From: Angiostrongylus vasorum
Lineage: Eukaryota; Nematoda; Chromadorea; Rhabditida; Metastrongylidae
Direction of reading: 5' to 3'
DNA length: 64,000 bases
NCBI GenBank assembly: GCA_018806985.1
Contig: JADANN010000134.1
Location: 186,001 to 250,000, forward strand
Shown in pieces: positions 10,128 to 21,533 of this stretch. The notes under the pieces were generated by a model. It was not told the DNA's origin. It saw nothing but the letters and a program-made list of their open reading frames with translations, and ran no database searches. Every line of letters begins with the position of its first letter. Positions within the stretch are counted from its first letter, which is position 1. Position numbers and translations under genes: made by a program.

Positions 10128-12330
10128 AGCGTAGTTATGGAAAAAGCCAGTTTTCAGCAGATGACATTAAAGACTGCATCTCCAACGTTACTTCGTCAAA
10201 CTCCAAATTCTGAGTAGCGCTTATCTTCGTGATGGCATCCACAACGCTAAGAATCAGCTGCTTCAGTCACAGTTGTTGATCTTTTACGTTCATTCACGTT
10301 ACCAATAGCATTTTTCGGAATACAAGCACTTCGAGGTGTTATAATTCGCCTATTCTCTGTACTACAATTTTCGCTACCCTTTGCTATCATTTCGCTCACG
10401 TTCCTAATAAGACCAATTCGTCTTCGTCTGTACAGGAGAATCCAGATCTTTTAATGTGATGGTGGACTGATGCAGTAGATTATGTTGGATAGCTCAGTGG
10501 AACACATTTCGTTGCGTAAGCTGTCAGAATCGAATAACCACTTAACGTGTTGTAGAATGCTTGCCTTCGTTCGATTTTATCAAAGTTGAGTAACTGAGCT
10601 TTTATATAACAATATTAATACCTAGCAACAATATCAAGACATCAAGAAATCAAATTGGTAGAAACGACGAGAGTAATGGAACGAACAAGTGAAGATAAAA
10701 TGGTCAGTGAGAAGTTACACTGAAAATAAGATAGTTGTTCCTGTCATAGAATGATGAAGTCGGATGAGGAACAAGTGTTGCATGGAATGAAACAATAATG
10801 GTGCAGTGAGATTTACACAATAGAAGGAACACGTAGGATTCAAATAGCTGTAAGGCGTCAATGAATATGGAGAGAATGGTATAACAGGCAACAGATTAAT
10901 TCCGCTAAGATTTGATGATATTTCTGGAAGGCCTAAATTGAGATCTACAATGTAAATTGAAGCGGAAAAGTGAAGATATGACGGTATCTGAGGGAATGTA
11001 AAGGATAATTACTATTTGTTGACTTCAACTGCGTTCGCACGAATACAGGTATTGACGTGAAACGCACAACTGGGCGGCACTCAACCGTTGTATTTTTAAG
11101 CGTAGGATACAGGGAAATTACAAAGTACCGGATATCCACAACACATAGCAAGCAGTAGTTTGTCGTATTCGTATTCACTGGTGGCATTATATGTATGGTG
11201 TTTTGACGCCATTGCAGAAACGAACACTTAGTTCGCTATCAATGAAGACATTCCGAGCACTGAACTTGGCACTATGTTCTTCTGAGAAATAGATTACTTC
11301 AGCTCTCATCTTCATTTGGATTGCAGTAGAATGCTGGTGGCCTCAAACATTGGTAATGAAAGCAAATCAGTAGCATGAATGCCCATAAACACTCGTAGAG
11401 CATGTCCACTCTGCAGTCCAACCCCACCAATCTTAGTCATTATGTTAAGGACCACATTCAACGTTCAGTTAGGACCTTATGTTAGCAAATAAAACAACAT
11501 GAAAGTGTAATTGTTTGGAAGAACGAAAAGGTCAGAGGCGTTATATGGTCATCCTAGTGAAAAGCAATTAAGTCCAATCTCACCTTTTCAGCCCATTATT
11601 CTTCCTGCACTTCTTCACTCTACATTTGAGTGCTGAACCACTACTTGTGCTACTTGTGCTTCCAGCAGGTAGCGCTTGGAAAAAGCATATCATCGAGTTC
11701 CAGTTCACATCATGTCAAAAAGGCGGTCACTATGATGATCTCTTATTAAAGCATTTTCAACGTTGTATTCAGCAATTGTTCATATAAACTAGGTCTACTT
11801 TCATACACTCAACCTCAACCACATTTACATCAGACTATATTATGCTGTCGCACTATCAAACCCAACCGTTAGCAAAACATTTGTTCAAGTCATGAAATTT
11901 TAGCGAAATCTGGATAAACGATTTCATTACGACGGGAACATTCGAAAAAAAAAGTGCACACTTGCCTTACTTGCTAGTTTTACACCAGTTCTTTAAAAGT
12001 GGAGCTTCCGTGCAATATAATCACACATTAACCATTAACTCTTCCTAACCATAAACTCATCAGTTCGATCTTTGCGCATTAAAGAGATCTCACAGTGGAT
12101 GTGTGAACATCTGAATCTTCCCCATATCAACGGGCCGAAGAAGTACTTTCGGAGACCGAAATAAGCACTTTTTAATTTTTAAAATAAGACGTTTTTACGT
12201 CATCAACACTGGAATGCCTAAAAATGTTTATTGTCACTATCGACTGAGAGAGGATTACCTAGAAATGGTAGAGGTGAGTCCTTCTTCTCCACGAGCCCTT
12301 CATTCTGATAATCTTTCCGGTGTCGAAGAA

Positions 12331-13942
12331 AGTATTCCTTCATCGCTGCGACTTATCTTCGCCATATAAATACACCCACTGCGTATCGCTGCACGTACTG
12401 CACTTAGAACAAAACCCGATGGAACACTGGAAAACATCGACTATTAATTCAATTTGAATCACTGCAGTGAATCATAAAGGAATAAATCCAGAATTCTGAC
12501 ATAGACACGTTGTCTAGTGGATTTTAGCAAAATCTAGTTAAACAATATCCTGTTATTCACACATGATATCATACATATGGTGTTTGGATTCTCATTGCAA
12601 AAGCGAACCTTTATTTTGCTAACAATGAGAGCTTTTTGAGACGGTGAACTTAGCACGATGTCGTTTTGAGAACCTAGCCAAATGTAGCGCTCATTTCCCT
12701 TCACACTGCTGTGGGATACTTGTTGCCTGAAACTTTTATTGTTGAAGGAAAACAGTTGGAGGAATCGCCCTGAAAGCTCCTATAGCAATAAAAACAAGTC
12801 CCCTCTGTAATTATACCACATTTCCAACTCCCTAAATCTTACTTAACGTAATCCTTATTCTAATCCCTAACCAAACAAATTACGAAGAGAATCTCTCACA
12901 TTCTTGAGAAACACCAAGTGCTTTCATCCGTAAGATATTTGTCGTCCGCCCTGAAAATACCGTCAGGGGATCGCAGAGGCAGAGAAAGGAAAGTAATTTT
13001 TAGGAAAATGGAGAAAGATAAATAAAATCATGGTTGAAAAAAAGACCACATTCGCTTACCGAAGGTTCATTGAGAATGGTATCCTCATGAATTATATCGT
13101 TCTTCTTCCACGGCAAAAGTTGTCTCCTTGACCGTGACTAAACTGAGAATTAATTACACGTTCTGATGCAGGCGACATTGATGAACATCCCTCTGTTACA
13201 GGAAGAAATTGTGGCTTGTGAGATCCTTGGTGGCATACCTTTATCCCGAATATTGCGAAGACTACCTTTGTCGACTTGCAGATAAACAGAATTTGCCACT
13301 ATGGTTTCGCCAACAACCGCTTATTTGTGGCGTACAAGTGTCTTTTCTTCGGCTCATGGAATTACAAAGGGAGATGACACTATACATTAACCATCTCTGT
13401 GCCATTATTTTTGGCAAGGGTATCCTGTGAGAGCCTTGGGTCAAAAATGTGTCCTGGAGTAAAAGAGAAGGTTTTTTCATTCTTGACGTCTGACTCTTCA
13501 CCCCAGACTTCACTGTGTATCTGCTGCACTACGACCGAGTTTCAACTCGTACAGGAAAATTTGACGGAAACTCGTTTTCGACTTCTGAAATTGCAAAGCT
13601 CAAAATTAGAAAAAAATTAACTTTTTGGAAAAAATAGGAAAATGTGGTCAAAGAAACATGAAGTTCGCTTTTTAATAATGCATATTGTTGCAAAATACAA
13701 AAAACATTTATTGATTAAAAATGCATTAAAACAACAAATATTTTAAAACGCTCATTTATTTACGAACAACATAATATAACGACTGTTTGACTTTACCTTC
13801 ACTGCTTTCGTAGCAGTCGATAGAAAATAATTTACCTATTAAATCGCAATGAACAAAGCTGTTTGTTGGTTTAACTTTTTATTTACTGCCTATTTCTTTT
13901 TTCAAAACTCCTGACGGTTTACCGCATCATCGTGCCTGGCAG
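12331..13942. other. intergenic, no recognisable gene
   Basis: AT-rich DNA. About 12,570-12,745 resembles 11,180-11,345 (a ...GGTGTTTTGA/GGTGTTTGGA..CATTGCA block with shared downstream words), so an internal duplication is likely. Open frames at 13,209-13,430 (plus) and 13,262-13,513 (minus) overlap each other and carry no motif I recognise. Confidence 0.4.
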
Positions 13943-14285
13943 GTGTTCCAAGGTGTCGGACTGCGATGTACAGTGGGGGGATTTATCCCCACAGCAGGGT
14001 CTCCCAAACTGAGAAGATTCCGGCTTTTCCATCCGAAAGCTCAGCTGAGAATAAACCAATACCAGGACCCGTCACCGTCCTGGTATCAAAGTCGCATGCT
14101 GGCAAATTTCCCTCTGATCAATAAGGGCGGCGAGTGCCTGTGGTGATGAAGACCTGTGACAGACAATGGGCATGTTGTCTTCGGAATTCCATGGAACTTC
14201 AATAGTTTAACAAGCAAATCCTCGAAGGATTGAGACTGTGCTGGTTTCGGCACAACCAGTGACAACTGGTCATTCAAGTATCAAG
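13943..14285 (+). repeat. HR370 interspersed repeat, copy 1
   Basis: Starts GTTCCAAGGTGTCGGACTGCG. Contains the self-complementary GGGGGATTTATCCCC and a perfect 10-bp stem ATACCAGGAC / GTCCTGGTAT around an 8-base loop. Ends in CATTCAAGTATCAAG. Six further copies lie in the window. I do not recognise the family. Confidence 0.75.
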
Positions 14286-14599
14286 TTTAAGTTACTGCCT
14301 CTTCGTTTTCATGGAAGTGTATTAAGTGAAATATAACCACAAGTATGCTGAGACGTGGGCAAAGCTGGGATCCTCAGATAGGGTTCGAAGTGTCGATTAT
14401 CTTTTTGCAGAATCTCATGTGTTATCCACTGTATCAACCGATGCTGCTTAGCCATTCTCTCACTGACTGGTCAACCATTATTAACACAGAGAAACTTCGA
14501 ATCTGGCTTGGCCGTTAACGGCTGAGATGTTTTCTCAAGGTAGCAGCGATGCCCAATGTTCGTCTACTCTTAGGTGGTTTTGATAACGAGAAGTCATGT

Positions 14600-15540
14600 G
14601 GAATTGTCCACCTGCAGTGATTCAAAATGAATTAACAATCAATGTTTTGCAATGTTGAATTGGTTTTTTTCTAAGTGCGGTACGTGCAGCGATACGCAGT
14701 GGATGTATGATACGGTGGAATTCAATCGCGTCGACAAAGAATATTTTCTTCAACACCGGAAAGATTAACAGAAGGTGAACGAATGGGTGACGGAGAAGAA
14801 GAACCTACCTTTACCACTTCTAGGTAAAACCGATCTTTACCAGTAGTGGTAACAAACATTTTCAGGTGCAATTCCAGTTTTGATGACATGAAAATGTCTA
14901 ATTTTAAAATTAAAAATACATACATCGATTTTCGAAAGCCGCTGTAACTTCTTCTATTCGTTGACATGGGGATGATTAGGATGTTCATAAATCCGTTGTG
15001 AGACCTCTTGAGTGCGCTACCACCGAACTACCCATCCACCGACAGCGCTCGGTGGTGACGATGAAGAGGTGGAGTTTATGGTTACTGTGTACTTATATCA
15101 CAAAAGAGGAGCAGTTTTGAAGAAGTGGTGCAAAATTAGCAAATAAGGCAAGCGTGCTTTTTTTTCTAAAATGCTCCTATCATGATGAGATCGCTTGACC
15201 TTAGTTAGCTAAAATTTCAAATCTTTAACAAACGTTTTCCTAACGGTTTGGTTTGATAGTGCGATAGCATGACATAGTTTAAAGTAAACGTGGTTGAGGT
15301 TAGATATCAACCTAAACTTCATTTATGAACACTGCTGCTGACTCTGGCATTGAACACGCCTTACTATGGCATCGTCGTAGTGACCGAGTGTTTCACTCGA
15401 CAAGTCGGCTGTACGTATTTCCTATCAAATGCTGAAAGCAGACGTAGTGTTGCAGTAGTCCCTGTTTAAATTTTGAGTGGGCAAGCCTAGAAAGAACGAT
15501 GAGGTCAAAAAGGAGAGGGCAGATTTAATTGCTGTTTTTT
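14600..15540 (-). repeat. inverted third copy of part of duplication A/B
   Basis: The reverse complement matches about 11,560-12,470 of copy A: CCTCAACCACGTTTACTTTA, ACCTAGAAGTGGTAAAGGTAG, CACTGCGTATCGCTGCACGTA. Its orientation is opposite to copies A and B. On the minus strand near 15,030-14,995 a TGGGTAGTTCGGTGGTAGCGC phrase looks like a tRNA box A, not obvious in A or B. Confidence 0.7.
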
Positions 15541-16841
15541 AAAGGGACCACGTTGAACAGTAGAGCACGCGTATTATTCACGAAACTTTTGAACAGTTTT
15601 GACAGGAAAAATAACTACTAAAACTCTCCATTCTTTGCAATTTCACAGGGCTATTCTAAGCACAGATGCCGGATCTAGACGCTGAAATTAGTCATAGTCC
15701 GTAAGATTCCTCCTATCACCAACCACAATTTTAACGGCAGTTCCACACATGGGAACACGCGTCCTTCATTTTTTATGGAAATAATACAACAACGGTTACC
15801 AAAGTAACGACGAAAAAATCACTCAAGGTATGCAAACTAGTAGGTTAATTTGTCGAAACCTGCTGTTTATTTGCATTACTTATACTATAACAAGATCTCG
15901 CTCTTAGTTAGATTTCACATCGTTGATTCGCTTAATGTCAGTCTGACATTCCACCATAAAATCGCAAAAGGAGTTTAACAGACCAGAAAGTATACACATA
16001 GTAACCATTCCCTGAATAGTTTCCACTTTCTATAATATTGCACATTTCCTACGTTAACTGCTTACCTCGAAACACACTGAATCCATCCATACCTCTTCTG
16101 TAAGTTGTCTCTTAACGACCTTCTCATGGATCCGCGTCGCAGCTTGCTGGAAAGGGATTCTGTAACTTCTTTACATACATCGCTCTTCCTTATCCGACAG
16201 TTAGGGCGGTGAATGAACAGCTATCAGCTGCACGTACTTTCCGGTAACTGCCAATCAACTATTTCTATAGATGATTAAGTGGCTGTGACAAGCACTTTCC
16301 GTATGAGCGATCGTATAGCTTTTCACGAACCTTCTGTGCAAGTAGCTATATCAGATTGTATTGGCTGAGAAAGTTTTTGAACTTCTTTTTTGAGCATTGT
16401 CTCTAATTCTCTGTCAAAGCCCCACACATTACAGAATGAAGATAAGGAGTATTATCTGACATCGACTTAGTGCTCTAGTGTCCCGCATTCCATCGTTCCA
16501 GGTTCCAGTGTTTCGCCAAGCTTCGTTCAGTTGGTTCACTCGTCCCTCTCTCAATTTCGCTCGTTCCCGTTCGCTCAGCTAGATATCGTGAAATTGCTTA
16601 TATTGTATCGTTATTGCTGCCATAAACGGTTATAACGGAAGCTTGAGATTGTCCTCGATGTCTGCATCAAAATTCTCGCGTGGCAAACTCATATAAAGTC
16701 AAGCATTCTACTTCGAGTTAGTAAGTAATGTGTGCTGAAGACTGAGCTAGGGCCCTACATTCCACTGCACCAACTAATACAGTACACTTCTTGGAAGAAA
16801 ACCTCAGAAAAACCACAGTTTAATAAATTAACATTGAAAAA
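15541..16841. other. no recognisable feature
   Basis: AT-rich sequence. I see no coding signal beyond the actin-like relic that follows. Confidence 0.4.
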
Positions 16842-16970
16842 TTTTTTTCTATTATTTCGCAAAAGTTCACGGTCAGCTGTGGTGGTGAAGGAATAGGCAC
16901 GTTCACTTGAAAGCTTCGAAACGTAGTTAGTCATATCACGTGCGGCGACTTCCATACAGTGGACTATTTC
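16842..16970 (-). pseudogene. actin-like gene relic
   Basis: On the minus strand about 40 codons read IVHCMEVAARDMTNYVSKL, then SSERAYSFTTTADRELLRN. This lines up with the conserved actin segment [35 protein letters not shown]. The [12 protein letters not shown]-like core is nearly complete, but the flanks are not actin: a TAA stands two codons upstream, and after RNNRKK the frame diverges. No other actin exon is visible within 2 kb. The likely explanation is a fragment of a decayed actin copy; conservation over 35 residues makes chance unlikely, though a divergent actin-related gene cannot be excluded. Confidence 0.6.
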
Positions 16971-17054
16971 ATTTTACAAATACAAGAATTTGAGGTAAAT
17001 TTACGCGTATGGAATCATAAGTACTAAAAAATTTGTAAAGGAGACTGTTATCAG

Positions 17055-18010
17055 TGTATTACGTGAAATATAACCGTAACGATGCTGAGATATCTGCAAA
17101 ACTCCGGAACGCTGGTGTCTGTTGTGGCGTTGAGCTCACAACTTCATATGAATACCAAGTCGTTGGGAATGCTAGTCCTAGTAGCTACCACGCGGGTCTT
17201 TTGTGTGTTAGTCGCTGAGTCGAACGCCTTGAGACACTGGGTTACAACTTTATGATTATAGCAGCAATAACAACAATAAGAGTAGAACGAAGTATATGGA
17301 CGAGATGAACGAACTGGTGAACACTGGACGAACACTACAAACACTCCGAACACTCTTCTCGAAAGCTAACTGATGGGCTGCTTATGTTCCTTCTGTAATG
17401 GGTACAGCCTTGCCTAACTATTGACAGTGTCTGGAGAAAGGTTCTAAAAAGTTTCTCAACTAATACATTCTGTTAGAGCTACATCCACAGAAAGTTCGTG
17501 AAGACCATAAAATGGCTTGTACAGAAAGCACATGTGAATGGGCGCAGCTGATCGTACGGAAAGTTCATTGGAACGGCAGATGCTGGAAAGTGCATTCAGC
17601 TGAGTGCTGCTCATTCAGTGCCCGAACTGTTGGACAAAGAAAAAGTGGCTTCTTGAAAGAAGTTAAAGAATCCCTTTCCAGCCAGCTGCGAGGCAACTGC
17701 ATGAGATGGTTTCTAAGAGACAATTCAGAGAAGACGGGAAGATAGATTTAGGATAGTTACAAGTGAGCAGAAAACAAACGCTAATATAGCAAATAGGAAC
17801 CATTCGGCGATTAGCTCCTATAGTGTCTGACTGTGTATTGAACACGCTGTTAGTAACGGGGACTTCCGAGGACTAACGCGTTTACCACCACACCACGTGA
17901 GTCATTCGTTTCGCCATTATCTCAACCACGTTATTCACTTATAGGTGCTATCAACAATCAACCACCAACGGGAAACGGGATTGATCTGGGGAGCACAAAT
18001 CGGCATAAGT
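17055..18010 (+). repeat. MITE-1 copy split by about 700 bp
   Basis: The left terminal part (17,055-17,140: GATGCTGAGATATCTGCAAA, ACTCCGGAACGCTGGTGTC) and a central/right part (17,845-18,010: AACACGCTGTTAGTAACGG, TTTACCACCACACCACGTGA, GGGATTGATCTGGGGAGC) are in the right order and orientation for one element. The intervening 17,141-17,844 is unassigned. Confidence 0.5.
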
Positions 18011-19799
18011 GGTAGACCACGCATATGGTTATATTCCCCAAGAAAGCTAATAGAGAACATTTTTAAAGCTATCGCTTGTTAAGAACACTGTTGCGCGCCA
18101 CTCATTTCAGGAGTTTGAGCAGATAGAATTCTCATCTCTGCTATATGGATGACATACACGCCATTGCTAGCCCATTGGGAATGTAACACCTGTGCTTTGT
18201 CCGAATGTTTGCACATTATGGAAGAGCGCTTGAATGACGAGGTGGAATCTAATGCCATTCTTTCTATTCTAGTAAACTGAAAATTCTGAGGATCTAAAAC
18301 CTTTGCGCCGACCTTCTTTTTTCTGCTCAAAATAGTGTAATCTTCGACTCAATCAGATTGTCTTCTCTTTCGAGCTCCATGCCCATAGATGTTTGACTTT
18401 TTGAGAATTCAATCAGTGTGTTCCACACGATGTGAGAAATAAACTTTACTTAGATCAGAAAGTTAATCTGAGAAGGAGTCATATCAAGTGTGGTAATGAG
18501 GCATTCTCTCTCTCTCTCTTTCTCTCCCTCTCTCTTCACTTTCCGTTTTCGAAATTCACCTAAAATGTCTAAATGCTTGAGAGCAGTGGTTTTCAATTAC
18601 TGCGCCGGAATCGTGTCCACCACATTAAAATCGTGACCGTTGTGCCTTTGTATCCCACATGCAAGTAGAAGTGTATTTTCTCGACTTTCAATCTTTCTAT
18701 TCAATCCTCATATATTTATGCCGGCCACTCCGGGGACCATACAACTTGATTTCAATGAGAACGCGCTTTTTTCTTGGTTTATTTTGCGGCACATTCTTCT
18801 TGCAAATAATTTATAAGGCTTCTTCATGATAATTCACGAAACAAACTCAAGAAACAAAATCTCTTATTATTGCTAACAATCTCTTTTTATTTGAAATCTT
18901 ATGTGATGCAGAAATCCGACATAGAGTTTACACTTTCTGCATAAAAACCGCCGTTCTTCCACACAAAATACGTTTTGCATGAATAAAGTGATAGACATCA
19001 AAAACGATACAAAGTGAAATGTTTCCTACGTTACTACACGTAGTACGAACTTTCCTAGCATATTTTGTAGCAAATACAAACCACTGTCAGCTTCATATAT
19101 TATTTAACTCAACACCCTCCAGGTGTTAAGGTGTTAACCTTTGGTTGTCATAGAAGAACAGATGCGTATACCTAAACTATGGGCAAAATTAGATATGCAA
19201 AAGCGATCCAGAAGCAAAATGCGCACACCATTTACGTTTTTCAAAGGTAAGATTGTGGCTTCTCTCACAGAATTCTTTCTTTGCCCATTAAGTATTCGCC
19301 CCCTTTGGCAACCAAATCCTATAAATAACGATAAATAATTCGTAGTGATCGATAAGATCTATGCATCTAAATAGAATACTTCTATCAATACACGACTGGT
19401 TGTTACAAACCTTCCTGGCACAGGACGAGCTAGCTTGTGCGGAACATGCAGCCTTAAATGCGGGAGTCGTAACAACAGCATTAAATCTCTTATGATCCAT
19501 TAATTTGATGTCGTCGTCCATCATATGTTTTGAAATGTATAAAAGAAGTTATTTATCGCTAAAACTGGTTAGAAACTTCAGCAATCAATGTTTCTGAAAC
19601 AAGCAGCACTCGTTCCATTTTCGAGTCTTGAACATCTTGAGGATATTTCTGCTAGCAACGATGTTCGCTAGCCACTGAGACTCTGATAATTAGGCATTGC
19701 ATGTCAAGTCAATATGCTCTTAATGAAAGATTAACTTCTAAACGGAAAATATGTGGCGTTGAGGAGATACAGAAGCGCTTAAGAAAGGGAAATATCTTG
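18011..19799. other. intergenic; CT-rich tract and one possible exon
   Basis: A CT microsatellite lies at about 18,506-18,536. On the minus strand from 19,524 an ORF begins MMDDDIKLMDHKRFNAVV, preceded by TTTTATACA, and reaches SSCARK just before a GTTTGT donor-like site (about 19,412). It could be a first exon, but I recognise no family. The rest shows nothing. Confidence 0.3.
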
Positions 19800-20440
19800 T
19801 AACAGCTCCCAGGATCAACTTCCTATTAACCTCGGCATTGGAATATGAATGCGTCGTTTTCTTGTTCAGCAATCGCGAGGTTGTTAAACAGCATACATTT
19901 ACTTCCATAGAAAAACACAATACAATATAACAGTAGCTGACGTTTCGGCAGTATCGCCTTCTTCAGAGCCTGGAAGGGTATACTGACATACAATTTACTA
20001 GGCCAAACGCTTCAATGACACTTATAAAATAGACGAGGGACTGAATGCACCAGATGGTCATACGCTGACCTGACTCACCGCTATGTTCGCATCAATTTCT
20101 AATGTAGGGATGGTGCAGTCATCAACGATTATGTCGACCATAATCAGCTGTTGACTAATCTTCCCTACATCGGGAAGGCATGCGAACAAAGTGGTGAGTT
20201 TTTTCGAGAAGCTGTTGACCATGTAATTACCATGAGCAGTTTATCCCGTCTTTTTGTAAGTGTCATTGAAGCGTTTGGCCTAGTAAATTGTATGTCAGTA
20301 TACCCTTCCAGGCTCTGATGAAGGCAATACTGCCGAAACGTCAGCTACTGTTGTATTGTATTGTGTTTTTCTATGGAAGTAAATGTATGCTGTTCAACAA
20401 CCTCGCGATTGCTGAAGAAGAAAGCGATGCAAAGGGAAAT
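19800..20440. mobile_element. PLE-tail foldback (near-palindrome)
   Basis: Two copies of the PLE 3' tail face each other: 19,857-20,025 (minus sense) and 20,255-20,425 (plus sense). Over about 165 bp they are nearly identical after reverse complementing, including the CGTTTCGGCAGTA / TACTGCCGAAACG signature and CTAGGCCAAACGCTTCAATG. The spacer continues the symmetry less perfectly (CACCGCTATGTTCGCATC against a GATGCGAAC-like partner). The left outer end has the family 3' terminus (AATGCCGAGGTTAATAGGAA on the minus strand). No reverse transcriptase remains. Confidence 0.85.
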
Positions 20441-21023
20441 ATTTCGAACCAAGGTGGAAAAAGACAAAATGAAACGAGAAAGGTAAAACGGAAAAATTGT
20501 GTCCAAAGAGCTTTCAAATTTATAAAAAAGAAAAAATGAATACAGTAAGAATGGGGGGAGTTGGCGTCAATTCGAAACAGTTTCATTTTACAGAAATGGC
20601 AATAATTACGACAGGAAGAATTCAGGCCTTCTGAAACAAGCATGATATTATAAGTCGTCAACAGAATGGTAGGTTGGGAGACGGTCTGTGTAATAAGAGA
20701 GGACCGATACATATTCTTAACAAAGAAGGTATATATGTTTGTATTTCCTTTGTTCTGCATGAATTCCAACGAATAAAACCTAAGTGTACTTCGTTAGTCA
20801 TACATGTGTATCCAGCGGGGTCGTTTCATTTCCGTTGTTGGGTCACTCAATTACTACTACGAAATCATGATTAGTATATGTGATACGTGATGAAGACGAA
20901 TCTTTGCAAACATCAAAAAACACCTTATATCTTCAAGACTTAAACGACTGCTCACGAACGACTGTAGAACATCTGATCGGATCATCGGCTTTGACGCATA
21001 TCTCTTCCAAGCCAAGCCCAGGC
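20441..21023. other. no recognisable feature
   Basis: AT-rich sequence between the PLE foldback and the inverted spectrin-like duplicate. Nothing assigned. Confidence 0.35.
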
Positions 21024-21385
21024 GTTGATCTTTGCCATCAAAGACGGTTCAATCTGCACAAAGCTGGTGTGTTGTACGTGTTTTTCCGGGATCACGAGGA
21101 GGGGTTTTCGCAAACCCAGTGTCCAACCATTGCGTCATACATCAGTATACCTACCTGTAACCTACTTTGTCTCTAAAGGGTTAACATCACTTCATGTTAA
21201 TTTTGTCAGCCTCCAACCACTTCGAAAAGGATCCATTTTCATCAGCTACTGCTCACCAGCTCTTCGAATGAATACGAGAGTGATACATTACATGAGCAGT
21301 TGGTAGAGGTGATCCACAACGGAAAATGTGTCTTTCAAGGTTTTATGGAATACTTTGAAGCTAACGTAGTCTTTGATGGCAATTT
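21024..21385 (+). pseudogene. inverted duplicate of spectrin-like exons
   Basis: Reverse-complement match (about 97% by eye) to about 25,742-26,105. It keeps VDLCHQRRFNLHKAGVLY and VFFRDHE of a spectrin-type helix, then a 1-base deletion (GAGGAGGGG against GAGGGAGGAG) shifts the frame. The 65-bp intron and its TTTTGTCAG acceptor are duplicated too, so this is a DNA-level copy, not a processed one. The downstream frame stays open to 21,533, outside the duplicated part. The copy has the same extra T as the partner before GAA[T]GAATACGAG, so that lesion predates the duplication. Confidence 0.75.
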
Positions 21386-21533
21386 ATCCGACCGTCGCCT
21401 TTTTTGTACGAATATCTACGAGCTCAAAAAAAGTCACTGTGATCAGCCAAGAAGAAAAAGTCAAGTTATGTATCATGGAAGCATTCCCAAAAAACACCAT
21501 CCATGTTTCACTGGCAGATTAGGGAAGACCTGA

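Larger units (their letters stand above)
7330..12330. repeat. segmental duplication, copy A
   Basis: Collinear, diverged match to 60,180-64,000 (copy B, same orientation). Matching landmarks are a mariner relic, SINE-2, the block AACCACGAAAGAGTAAATGTG, the block AATCGCCGATNCCTCAAAAC, TCATGGCTTTCAATAGCAA, ATCTGAGGGAATGTAAAGGA, and CTCAACCACATTTACNTC. Copy A holds a PLE (8,305-9,429) and a MITE-1 piece (10,003-10,127) missing from copy B. Copy B holds an RTE-A and an HR370 piece in place of about 11,190-11,800. A part (about 11,560-12,470) recurs inverted at 14,600-15,540, so this may be an old interspersed element rather than a simple duplication. Confidence 0.85.

Noticed and set aside
13943..14146. 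Recurrent frame (LRCTVGG.., GSTTVLVS.. in other copies) in HR370 copies
   Set aside because: Frame conservation follows from recent common origin; copies are broken at different places and no domain is seen.
19412..19524. MMDDDI... start resembling the actin N-terminus
   Set aside because: Only four or five residues match; the rest (KLMDHKRFNAVV) is unlike actin.
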